The notes under the pieces: generated by a model
The model's input: the letters and a program-made list of their open reading frames with translations, nothing else
Told to the model about the DNA's origin: nothing
Database searches by the model: none
DNA from: Inonotus obliquus
Taxonomy: Eukaryota > Basidiomycota > Agaricomycetes > Hymenochaetales > Hymenochaetaceae
Assembly: GCA_032164295.1 (NCBI GenBank)
Contig: JAJHTX010000003.1
Location: 992,001-1,056,000, forward strand
Reading direction: 5' to 3'
DNA: 64,000 bases
In this document: positions 24,664 through 35,724 of the stretch, piece by piece
Numbering within the stretch: position 1 is the first letter of the stretch
Layout of the letters: each line of letters begins with the position of its first letter
Made by a program: the position numbers and the translations under genes

Positions 24664-25689
24664 TGGGGAGTGGCAATCTCCAAGTGCCGCGCGAGCCCCC
24701 TTTTTTTCAAGCGGAGTTGTAACATCTACCATATATGGTAAGAAACAGCGATCCATATTTACCGCCTTTCGATTCAATGTACCAATCCTTCATGAGACCA
24801 GATAATTAGCATTTTATGAGAAATATACCAGAGAATTAAATAAAGACATTCACTTGATATGATACTAGACAAATTAAGACAAAAATGAGCATACATAGCA
24901 TGTTTTATTGTAGATTACTACCGGTCAACAGTACTCATGGTCTTGAACAAGGTCTTTGGTGATGTTGCTGGTTATTCATTTGTATACACAGTGACTTTCT
25001 AATATGAATATATCAGAAGCATACTATCTGCTATATTTTAAAGCTTGCTATACTGATTCCTTGATGTAGATGGTGTCACTGTATGCATCTCTGAGAAAGA
25101 CTAAGATAAGCACTATGCAGTATCATTGATGGCATTTTTGGAGCTTGTACAGGTACCATGGTATATTTACTTGATTTATCAAATGAATTTTGTGCTTGCA
25201 GACATTTTGCAATATTTTCTTGCATTATTGCTCTTTTGCTGGTTCGTGCACCCATACAAATGCAATGTCACGTGACAGAGTTTTCCTTTATTCGGTGAGA
25301 TTCAATGCACTCTTCGAACACTCAGAACTCACTGAATTTCTCAACGATTTCCATGTAAATGTACAAATCACATTATTTCATGACTATCTTCATTTTGTTG
25401 AGAAAAAATTTTCAAGAAATTATCTAGTTCCTTAGATATGACCTAAAACTATACAATATCTCGGCGGATTTTAGTAAAAGTCAATTTCTTTTTTGAAGAT
25501 ATTGGTCTAAAGACATCAAAGACATGATATACACACTTAATACTAGTGATCTTTGTGATGTGGGAGGGTTACATGGAGTCGAATGTGTCTCTCAAAAACC
25601 GGTCATCGCTTATGCTTAAGCGAGCTCCGGCACGACGCGGCATAGACCGTGAGAACGGTCGTTTTTTTGATAGGGATTGCCACTCCCCA
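24664..25689. mobile_element. Non-autonomous DNA transposon M2 (1026 bp)
   Basis: The ends are a perfect 14-bp inverted repeat: TGGGGAGTGGCAAT at the left and its complement at the right. The 7-mer ATATGAG directly flanks both ends (24657-24663 and 25690-25696), a target duplication. The interior is AT-rich and has no transposase. The same terminus occurs at 384. Superfamily unknown; an 8-bp hAT-like duplication with one changed base cannot be excluded. Confidence 0.8.
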
Positions 25690-25696
25690 ATATGAG

Positions 25697-26165
25697 CGCC
25701 GATTTCATACATACCAGGCTTCAAGGTACCTCGTCTTCTAGAGTTCTGTATCGTATGATATTTAGCTAAAAAAAAGTTTCCCATTTCTATTCTGCACAAT
25801 CCAGCTCGCACATGTTCAAAGCAAAAGAAGCCTTGGCTTGAGTACGCGCTGTACTATTATGGTTCAATGCCAGTTGATATCGCTCACTGTTCGCGGTGGT
25901 CCCTCATGTTGACTACGAACTCTGGCTGGGACATCTGACTTCGGGGAGTCTTTCCTGCCGCCTAACTCCGCCCTCTTCTCGTTGAAGATGCATGTGTTTC
26001 AGCATTGGTTTTCTCGCACGCGGGTAGGGGAAAGAACCGATCTTATTGATGCGTGAGACTTGTCGGTCCCGTAGCAGCGTCGTCACCCGATCTTTACCAT
26101 TTCCGGGCCATTCAACACTAGGATAACCTAACGGGACTATAAGCCAGGATTACGTTGAAGTTGTG
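25697..26165. other. Upstream region of laccase 2
   Basis: No gene. This is the promoter region leading to the TATA box at 26166. Confidence 0.4.
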
Positions 26166-26173
26166 TATAAAAG
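26166..26173 (+). promoter_or_regulatory. TATA box of laccase 2
   Basis: TATAAAAG lies 86-93 nt upstream of the laccase 2 ATG, the same spacing as in laccase 1. Confidence 0.6.
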
Positions 26174-26258
26174 CAGAGCTTGCTGAGGTCCTTTCTCTCC
26201 ATCAGTCTCATTCTCCAGAGTCTGAACTCCTTTGCCTGCTCTTTGTTCTTCTCCAGAC

Positions 26259-28942
26259 ATGCAGTGGAAAGCTTCACTGCTTGCTGCCGTATTAACGGCT
26301 CTCCGTCTTTCAGGAGGAGTCGGTGCCGCAGTCGTCAACGTCGACCTCAACATTCGAAATGCTCAACTTGCTCCAAACGGCGTCAGTCGCTCGTGAGCGT
26401 TCCATCTTCTCCTCCTTCACGTATGATCTTACTGACTCGATCTACGAAAGGACGGTTACTGCAGATGGTGTATTCCCGGCGCCTCTCATCTCCGGAAATA
26501 TTGGAGATCAGTTCCTCGTAAGTGTCTACATGATTCCTGGTTCGTTGTAGAAGTTACTGATATTTCTATGCAGATCAATGTTGCCGACAACTTGACGGAC
26601 TCGACGATGTTGAGGGCTACATCGATTGTATGTAACTTCTCTTGCAAACTATCTCAAGTTCACGTACACAAGCTGGAAACATTCACCGTCGGTTTCCTAT
26701 AGCATTGGCACGGCTTCTTCCAACACGGGACCGCAGAAATGGATGGCCCGGCTTTTGTCACTCAGTTCGTATATGAACATATTTTTACTATTGGCGACCC
26801 GTACTCAAGTGACCAAACTTCTTAGATGTCCCATCGTACCGGAGCAGAGCTTCTTGTCAGTCCTTCCCTCCTATGATCGACTAGAAGCTAACATTCTACA
26901 TCTTCTTCAGATACAACTTTTCGGTCCCCGACCAGTCTGGCACATACTGGTATCACTCCCATTTATCGACCCAGGTAAAAATATTGGCTGCATTCTCTTG
27001 TCTCATGCACTGACTGATTTGAACACCAGTATTGTGATGGCCTTCGGTAATTTGCTTGGTTCATGAAAGCCCTTCCTTCTCTGATCTGTGATTAGTGGGC
27101 CGTTCGTTGTATACGACCCGAACGATCCGCACGCTGACTTATACGATGTTGACGACGGTGAGCCTTCCATGGGAATCACTACAATAAAATACTTAACAAA
27201 CTTTCTAGAATCCACGATTATAACTCTCGCGGATTGGTACAATGAGGTCTGTCTTTTCGTGTTCATAAAGAAACAGTTTTTGCTGAGGCCACTTTCAGGT
27301 CGCTCCCAATCTATTCCCCAATGCAAACAACGGTACACCGTAAGTATAGGTTCAATCCCACATTCACTAGCTAACCAGATGCATAGTACTCCGGACTCCA
27401 CTACAATCAATGGAAAAGGCCGTTCTGCTAGTGGAGGTGAACTCGCCGTCGTACGTGCCCAGCCAGGAAAGCGCCATCGTTTCAGGCTCGTCAGCGCGAG
27501 CTGCTTCCCTTCGTAAGTATCTCCAATTTTCCATTCAGTATTACAACTGAACTGGCCTAGGTATACTTTCTCCATTGATGGACATAACTTGACTATCATC
27601 GAGGCAGATGGCGTAGAGACGGAGCCAGTTACGGTTGACTCGCTGACCATTTTTGCTGGTACTGTACCACTTCATGCTTACTCCATGAATTTCGACTGAT
27701 CCCCGTATGACTATTACAGCCCAACGCTACTCTTTCATAGTGAGTTTTATGCCTACGCATTTCCCCTTTGCTCCAACTATATTAACACCTTACAGGTTAC
27801 GGCGGATCAGCCTGTTGACAACTATTGTAGGCGTTTATACAAGAACATTTATATGATTCAGTTACTTATGGTGTTGTGCTTATAGGGATACGAGCTATTC
27901 CGTCAGCAGGATCGACCAGTACTGCGGGTGGCATCAACTCGGCTATTCTCCGCTATGATGGTGCACCGGACAGCGAGCCCTCTTCAAGCGCGAAGGCCAA
28001 CCCTGTTCTCCTTAACGAGGCAGACCTTCACGTAAGTACACTTCCATCGATCGTGCAGAGAGTATACTGAACTATTGGTTGCCACTTGCAAAAGCCGATT
28101 GTAAATCCGGGTGCAGTAAGTGAAATGCATAGGGGTACTCAGACTAGCATGCTGATGCGTCATGTCCGCATAGCCTGGTGAAAAAGTCGTTGGCGGAGCT
28201 GACGTTGTCTTGACCATGCGGATTGGTCGAGCAAACGGCCAGTTCAATATTAACGGTGAGCTGATCCATTAGTAAGAAGCAACCAACCTAATCCTAAGAC
28301 TTATCGTAGGTGTGCCGTTCAACAACCCGAGGAAAGTCCACTTGTCTGTCTTGGGACCAAGGCTTTACTGACGAACTCGTGCAGTGTTCCAATCCTGCTA
28401 CAGATCTTGTCCGGTGCAACACAAGCAACGGACCTTCTCCCATCCGGCTCAGTATACACGTTACCTTCAAACAAGGTCATTGAGGTCAATATCCCAGGAG
28501 GTGGCAACGTATGTTCTAAAAACATTTCTTTTGCCCCACACAAGTCTGATTCAAATTACTTAGCACCCCATTCATCTCCATGGGCACACATTTGACGTGA
28601 TCCGGGTCTCCGGCAGTACTGAGTACAACTTCGACAATCCAGTCCGCCGCGATGTCGTAAGCGTCGGCGGAGGCAGTGACAACGTCACCTTCCGTTTCGT
28701 CACTGATAACCCTGGACCTTGGTTTATGCATTGCCACATCGACTGGCATCTGGAAGGTGGCTTGGCTATCGTCTTCGCTGAGGCTCCGGAGGACGTTCCT
28801 GCGGTTACGCCGCCGGGTGGTATGCTCTTGGTTCATTGGACATCCGTTCTAGATTATTAATTGTTAACCTCATATAGTCGACTGGACAAACTTGTGCCCA
28901 ACTTACACCAACCTCAACCCAGACCTCAATATTGTTCATTGA
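26259..28942 (+). CDS. Laccase 2 (multicopper oxidase)
   Basis: Secreted laccase with signal peptide [20 protein letters not shown]. Exons join from ATG 26259 to TGA 28940-28942 with many short introns at positions shared with laccase 1. Copper signatures: [35 protein letters not shown] and [12 protein letters not shown], with Leu at the axial position. The C-terminus is [10 protein letters not shown]. One splice donor is altered: the intron 28332-28384, between NNP and [11 protein letters not shown], starts GAAAGT instead of GTAAGT. The next GT would shift the frame. The protein chain is otherwise intact, so this is either a tolerated GA-AG intron or an early step to inactivation. The sequence differs throughout from laccase 1, so the tandem pair is not recent. 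Confidence 0.9.
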
Positions 28943-30152
28943 ATTATCTGCTATTGGAGTGTTAAGGATGGATATCAGGAGCCATGAAAGGGCTAATATA
29001 TAATTTCATTATTTGTCGTTTATCCGATTAAGTCTATTTAGTTCCAAATCAATGCTTATGCAATCCCCCCTGACTTGGGTCCACTTTCGAAACTGCTTGT
29101 CGTGCACAAGAAAACGATTGAATCCTGCGTCAAAGTGTGAAGTTTTATGGCCCGGAGTAGTTGGTCTGCAGCAACAAAATAACTGACTCCTCGTGCGGTT
29201 CATTGTACTACTTGAAAGCACTCACCTTTGACTCGGTTACTAGCGGATATGAAGCTTGAAGGGTTCACTGATGAACTTGATAAGACCGATACCCTGAGTT
29301 GCCCTCCGTATTCCTTGTTTTCAAGCTTCTCAATAGCATCCTTGATCTAAATTGCTTTGATTCCGCGGCCGCGGCAGTCATTTCCTTGGCCGACGAGCCG
29401 CGCTCAAAGTCCTCGACAGCGATCCAGAAGCAGCTTTCAAAAGAGCATACCACCAGTAATCGAGTCGGTTTGCTGTTGTAAATGGTATCGTCTTGGATGT
29501 TCAGACTGATCTGCCCCATCATCTTATGCGTACATCTCGCTTCAGGCAGCTTCGTCCATCGCCTGCACAACGGATAAGCGCGCATTTATCCTTCTCATGT
29601 TCGCCGTTGTTTGCCCATATGATGGTTTGGTTCGAGAAAGACTCGAGTTTCATTTTCATATTTTCATTCATTAACAAATGAATTTGATTTTATGTAAGAA
29701 AGGCTTGGAGGCCCTAATTACAAAGGGAAAGACATAAACCCTAAAGAAAAATTTAGCCGGGTGAAAATGTCCGGACAGCCCAAAAATAATCCAGAACCCT
29801 AGCGAGCAGAAACTCAAACCGGGGAACCTTCCAAGCGGGGAAAAACAAAGAAAAACCCCTGACACGTAGTCGCAATCCCGCAGAAAACAAACCTCACTAG
29901 TGAGGAAAAAACCCGCGAGGACGACCTTTAGAAATTAAATATCGGATCTGGGAGTCGGCAGGGAGATGCCCCGCCTAACCCGTCAACCGACTTACATGAA
30001 AGCGCCCTGAGAAAAATGCACCGCCCCTACTTTTGATACTGCATCCTCGCTTCCCCGCTATCTCCCTGCTGTTTGAACCCCGTACACCACGTTTGAGGGA
30101 GCAGCCGCATCCGGCGGCGTCTGGCCTGGTTACTGGTGTGATGTCCTGGGTC
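28943..30152. other. Intergenic
   Basis: No supported gene. Near 30105-30140 a short stretch (catccggcggcgtctggcct) is partly repeated at about 30710-30745, on the other side of the solo LTR. Confidence 0.4.
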
Positions 30153-30701
30153 TGTTACGCCTTGCACTGTCAGAGAAGTCGATCACGCAGATCAGAGACG
30201 TCGACGGTCACAAGAAGGCGAGCTACCACTTAGTCACAAAAGACCTGAGTCTGCGATGTAGGTGATAGTACTAGATTAGAACGTCTATCTAATATACAAG
30301 TGTCATACGACTTACCTGCAACGTAGGTGATAGTACTAGAACAAGAGAGTGGGGAATCCCTAACTCTCTGATCCAGCCTTATATACACTTTGGTCGTGGG
30401 TAAGTTCTACTCTAAATAGGTGCTGATTAGCAGCAAGTAAATATGAACAAACAAACAATGGGGCCCGACGAGTCAGCAAGAATGAGTAAGGATGAATAAG
30501 CGTCGTCGGGTCAAACGGAAAGAAGAATAATAAGTCAGCAAGGATGAGTAAATGGGAAATGAAAACGAGATAAAGTTGTTATAGATTGTAATTAGCTAAG
30601 CCTGTGTGTATTAAGTAAGGAGCGTGGTTAAAAGAATGTAAATATGTGTTTGACGAAAAAGAGAGAGGCCATATAAAGGAAATGGAAAAGTCGTCGTAAC
30701 A
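30153..30701 (-). mobile_element. Solo LTR E1 (gypsy-type, 549 bp)
   Basis: The termini TGTTACG...CGTAACA are inverted, and the 5-mer GGGTC flanks both sides (30148-30152 and 30702-30706). Read on the minus strand it has a GTGTATATAAG promoter box and the stretch TGACTCGTCGGGCCCCATTG, both shared with the LTRs at 53424-55692 and 63687-64000. No internal region remains, so it is a solo LTR. Confidence 0.82.
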
Positions 30702-30706
30702 GGGTC

Positions 30707-32619
30707 GCTACATCCGGTAGCATCCGGCCTGGTTACTGGCGTGAAACCCGCATCTAGCGTATGGAACCCCTTTGGGCTCGCCAACGTCTGCTGCTTCGAG
30801 AGATATTTGGGCCTGTATCTAAAGGCACCCACCCTAGTTTTGACAGTGAAAAAGGAGGCGGAATCACCCATTACCCCCAATTTACCCTAACGAAGAAGGC
30901 CGTGCGATCGTCTTTTCAGAGTGTCGCAATCTTCGGGCTGACTAAATAGTAGCTCTGGATCGGGTAAACCGACTGTGAGAGCTTGTTATACGAAATGAGC
31001 CCATGCGCCCTGAAAAGAAGTTGGCTGTGGGAGAGTCGTCAATAGCCAATCAATGGCCATCGCAAGTTAATGAGACTAAGGCAGGGGGTGAAGGCCCCGC
31101 CAGACATGTCGCGCCAATGTGCGTCGAAACGAGTGCGCCAGAGCACAAGTGAGCCGTGTTGTGGACAAACGGAAATCCTTAGTCTAAGGGAGAGGCGAGG
31201 TGCCCTGCCGGTTTTTGACGAACTGGTCGGTCACCAGCATAGTTTCCATCGTAGAGTGAAGAGAAGAGTGAACAGTCGCGGCGAGCACGTATGCAAGCCC
31301 ACTGCAGTCGGCCAGGGCTACCTAAAGGCTCCACTGGGCTTATGACAGGGTCTCCAGGAGGGGCACCATCCCACACACTCACAGATGTGGTGGTGGTTAA
31401 AGAGAAAGGTTTCATTCATGGCAAGCCAAGCGAACACGTGCAGAATAATCGGTTAGATCAGCACACCTTATTTGGAAGGGGATCGACGCGGTCGGTTCAA
31501 GCTCTTCGCTTCGTTCTTTCCTCGACCTCACTCTTTCGCAGGTGGAACTGCAGAAGTAAGTGGAGTATATTCCAGGCTGCTTGACGCGATATTCATCTAT
31601 GCTTCTTGGCTGCCGTTTGCTTGCTGCGACTAAGACCATGTGCGTGTGGGTTAGGAGGCGCTTGAGATGCGAAGATCAAGTTCGCGCCGGTAGGAAGTGT
31701 ATAACTCCATCGTCGCACAGTGCAAGACATGTGCATCAACCTTCAACTCAGAGGACTATAATGAGCCCGATTCACTTTACGGCGCGTGGTTCAGGGTACA
31801 AGAAGTGGAGGTAACTGTTCTTACAAAATTCAGCATAAGCGGATGATGGACCCAGGTTACAGGTATGGTCGCTTTTACTTCCTCTCCGTCTCTCGATGTT
31901 GATGCTTCTTGTCACCCTGTTCTGGATCTAGTGTGAACGTTGTGCTCACAAGTCCGCTTTGGCGAGTTTCTCGTCGAATCAGGGCCCGTCAAGATTTCGT
32001 CGTACTCTGAGCTCAGACTTCACCTCATATGCAATTCCTACCTTGCATCGATACCGCCGCGTATCCAAGAAATACCGACGTGCAACGGTGGCTGTTAACA
32101 GCTTGCCGACCTCCTTGAAGACTATAATTAAAGACCCTGCCACTTGAGACCACATACGCGTCATCTGTTCTTTCACCTGGCTTGCCTCATCCGACTCAGT
32201 TTCTGTGAAGGTACTCAACTGGCATGCTGCTTGCCGAATCTCCCTCCCTCTTCAAAATGTAGCTAGCATCAGCGTCCGTGGATCGGAACCTATCAGAAGT
32301 CGCGTAACAGTGACACAGACAGTTTCGTAGGGTGTAGTTCATCGAAATCTGGAGTCTTGACTGTCATCAAAGTGAGCAACAGCAACAATGAGTGAGACCA
32401 GCTGGAACAACGACAGGGTCAACGGGCTGAAGAACTCTTCAATGCTGCCGAAGTGAGCCATCTAAAACTTTGATAATTGGGAGACTGCCACATACTCAGG
32501 TCCGGGACTCCGACAAGAACGGTAACTGTACCTGGACGTCACAGATTCGTGACAGACATTGTGCGCTAGGCTGTGTTCGGGACAGACACCCGATGAGTCG
32601 TTCCCCAATCATCCGAGCT
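30707..32619. other. Intergenic, no recognised gene
   Basis: About 1.9 kb with scattered short open frames on both strands, none with a recognisable domain. It may contain old relics that cannot be identified by eye. Confidence 0.4.
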
Positions 32620-33083
32620 TGTATGGATGTGGAATCCCATTGCGGAGTTGACTACGCACTTAACTTGAACATCGTCATTGTGAGTCCGAACAGCTGTTTG
32701 TTTCTCTACCTGCATGTATTCACTACTGTACGCATTGGTAAGACTTGGCTACAGGCATGCATCTCGTGGATGCAGCCCTGGTCGGATCGTGAGATTGTAT
32801 CGGCGTTCCAATGTATCCATACTCACCGAGCAGGGGATCCTTTCCATCAATGAAACAGAATCAATCCCCATACTTCTCCGAGTGCTATCAGGGACATCAT
32901 CCGCCGCTGAACGCCTTCTGTCTGGCTGTTGACTTTGTTGAGGACGCCGACAACATTGCCTCTTCCAATACAGTCAATGGTGAAATGCACCATTCTCCTA
33001 TTCCCGTCACATACTGTTCCAGTCTCACCGCCGAAACAGAGCCCCGGAAGGCCCTTTGTCCCGAATACTCTGCAGCGTATCCA
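32620..33083 (+). pseudogene. Truncated laccase copy
   Basis: The sequence parallels laccase 1 from its GVDYALNL exon (22366) through the following intron and [13 protein letters not shown] region. It continues to the '[12 protein letters not shown]' area, then jumps to [12 protein letters not shown] and the last exon (CPEYSA..PDTAFE). The jump removes the part that carries the HPMHLHGH and HCHIDWHL copper ligands. The stop codon TGA has become CGA. There is no 5' half. This is a dead fragment made by duplication and internal deletion. Confidence 0.82.
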
Positions 33084-33682
33084 GATACTGCATTTGAACG
33101 ACCACACATTGGCAACATCCAAATCTGTTCTCTTTCAATTCTTCAATACAAGATAAAAGCTTCTGATTCTGTCACTCTTTCCCAGAGATGAGATAGAATA
33201 TATTCATATTCCATCGTATTCCGCGGACCTCCAGTAAGGAATGTTCTGCTCAAGTTCCGGATGTCTAGTTCAATCCATTAGTGTCTTTTGAAGTTGTCAC
33301 TAGGAGTAGCCAAGTAATTTTTCACGTTGGTGATCCAGGGCGGAAGACGCTGGCATCAAACGATTTGCTGTCAGAATTGAAGAAACGGATAAAATAGAGC
33401 GAGCTGGACTGACAGTGATTCCGATGGGAACAAAATTAGATCAACTATCACACCATTGAAACCCGCGCGCGCTTCTTGAGATTAGATTCCTTGGCAAGAG
33501 AGCCCAAACCTGCAAATACAGATTGAAATCAATCATTTAGGCGCAGAAATGGCGGGTTTCTCTAGATACAAACACTGATCCTTTCTCTAGGGATTGATCG
33601 AAATTTTACACTACTCATAGGCCCAGGTACCATCTGGAAAGAAAGTTTGGTCCCCTAATCATATCAGATATTAGATACCGAT
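33084..33682. repeat. Duplicated laccase-1 3' flank, left part
   Basis: Continues the similarity to 23209-23760 and is interrupted at 33682/33683 by element A1. It resumes at 35051. Confidence 0.65.
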
Positions 33683-35050
33683 AAATGTGCGAGATCGCGT
33701 CCAGTACCGGAGGTACCGAGACGAGGGGTGTATGGTTTTAAGTGGGGGAGGGCTAATATGTGCCGGTACTTAACCAGTACGGTCACGGTACTTGTTGTCT
33801 ATGAAAAGGGGGAGTGAATGGATGGGCCGGAAGTGAAGGGTATGTGATTCTGGTATGAAAAGGACAGGTTAGAATGTGGGAAAAACTTCGGTACAGGTCG
33901 GTATGGGAGAGAACGTAGCAAAACAAGAGTCTAATACCATGGGAAAAACCTCGGTACAGGTCGGTACAGAAAGAAAGGGGTCGGTACCGTGGGAAAAATG
34001 TTGGTACAGGTCGGTACTTGAACGAACGGGTTCGGTATGTGCAGAAACGTTGTAAAACAAAAGCTCAGTACAGAAACGAAAGGTGGATGTGCAGAATTCA
34101 AAGGATAACAAAACATCGGTACCGTGGGAAAAATGTCGGTACAGGTCGGTACTGCAAGGAAACTGCTAGCACGGGGTGGTATAGCAAGAAACAGTCTGGG
34201 GGAGGCTGGTGGCTGAGAGTGTTGACTGGACTGGGAAGGAAACCTGAGCCCTCACACGGGAGGCTAACTCTGAAGGTTCACTTGAGACGGAACTGGGATG
34301 GGACTGGGACGAAGCTTGAGATGAGACTGAGATGGAACTGAGAAGGGGGTGAGGAAACCCGAGCCCTCACGTTAGAGGCTAGCTCCTAAGATTACCTGCA
34401 GAGCTACTACGTACAGGAGGAGATATTTATACTACTATACTGTAGTTAGCTCATAAATCCAAAAGGAGAAAGTAGAAAGGAAGATCAAAACAAAGAAAAG
34501 TCTGAAGAAAATGTAACAAGGAAAGTGAACATTGCAGTGCCATCAGGGGGACAACAAGAAAGGGTTAGGGAGGACAAGATACCAATGAAAACGTAGCATA
34601 TAGTACCCCTGGATGAAAAGTCCTCAGGACAAGAGATATGCGCCCCTGCTGATTGATACCGACATGTTCCTGGTGGTACCGGACCTGAAAACCTTAATGG
34701 ATACTGACCCTGAGCTTTTCCAAAGAACCGGCATGCATAGTCCAACCATCAGGAATGAATACCAGAGAGGGAGACGTCCGATCCATGTCTTGAGAGCATG
34801 TCGAATTGTCAATTTGTCTCGGTACCGGGTTTCTCGGCACTCGGTACTCTCGGTATTCTCGGTACCGGGTTTCTTGGCGCTCGGTACCGGTACTCTCGGC
34901 ATTCGGTACTTTGAGAAATGGGACCAACGGTTTCTCTAGGTGTGCTGGTGGATACTGTAAGGTGTAGATGGGACCGTACCATAGCATGGGGTAAGCGTAG
35001 AATGGGATACCGGGGTTGATACCGAGCTCAGCCGCACGTAGTTCTCTTCA
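33683..35050 (+). mobile_element. Unclassified element A1 (1368 bp, non-coding)
   Basis: Flanked by the 5-mer CCGAT on both sides (33678-33682 and 35051-35055). It begins AAATGTGCGAG and ends GTTCTCTTCA. The interior is dense in GGTACC, CGGTAC and CTCGGTAC words, with a tandem-like array near 34818-34910. A TATA-like tract is near 34425. It is nearly identical to A2 (37567-38922). No transposase or reverse transcriptase is encoded. The ends are not TG...CA and no clear inverted repeat is present. Confidence 0.82.
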
Positions 35051-35260
35051 CCGATATTCTTGTACTGAGCTCGTAGGCCGATGAGATAACGAATGGTCGC
35101 ATTTTATGGGAGAATCTGACAGTCGCGTGTGTTTGCTGGGAATGATTTCAGGCCAAATAAGTAAAGGACCAGTCACCAGGAAAAAGTCGCACGGCTTACA
35201 TGAACATTTACTGTAAATGGTGCCTGGCACGGCGCCGAGACACTTTTAGCCAAGCAGAGT
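35051..35260. repeat. Duplicated laccase-1 3' flank, right part
   Basis: Matches the laccase 1 flank near 23790-23900 (for example gcactttaatgggag-like and aatgatttcag stretches). Shows that A1 landed inside the already duplicated segment. Confidence 0.55.
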
Positions 35261-35454
35261 TTTGAATACTTCCTATATATAGTAACTCGTGTCGATCTTC
35301 TTGTCCCACTTTCCGTGCCCCCACTAAATCTCTTGAATATGCAGTTCCAATGAGTTCAAGCAATTTGTCCCTTCCTTTCAACATAAAAAGGCTTTTGATA
35401 ATTACCCAATATGTAATACACCAAATCTGAGTCTACTGTTGATAATGTTGCCGT

Positions 35455-35625
35455 TGTCCGGTCCTGGACCACAAGGACTGCAGACCGGAACTGGACCGAA
35501 CCTGTAGTCTGGTCCAGTTCCAGTCCAGTCTGTACAGTCCAATAACAGTCCGGTTCGGTGTCCAGCCAGTGGCATTATTTGTGGACCGTGTGGACTGGTC
35601 CGGACTCTGGAATGGACCCTGGACT
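35455..35625. repeat. Subterminal GGACC/GGTCC repeats of the hAT element
   Basis: Many short repeats of ggacc, ccggt and ctggacc in both orientations stand just upstream of the transposase frame. Such subterminal repeats are typical of hAT elements. I could not fix the terminal inverted repeat or 8-bp target duplication. Confidence 0.5.
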
Positions 35626-35724
35626 GAAGCTAAATAGTGTGGTACTTAGTCAAGTTACCAAATCTGTCAAGAACTGTACATCACCTGGAGAGAAAAAAAA
35701 TGGAAAAATTATTGGAAATTTCCA

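Noticed and set aside
34018..34341. 107-codon frame present in both A1 and A2
   Set aside because: The copies are almost identical in DNA, so conservation is uninformative. The product is a by-product of the GGTAC-rich repeats with no domain.
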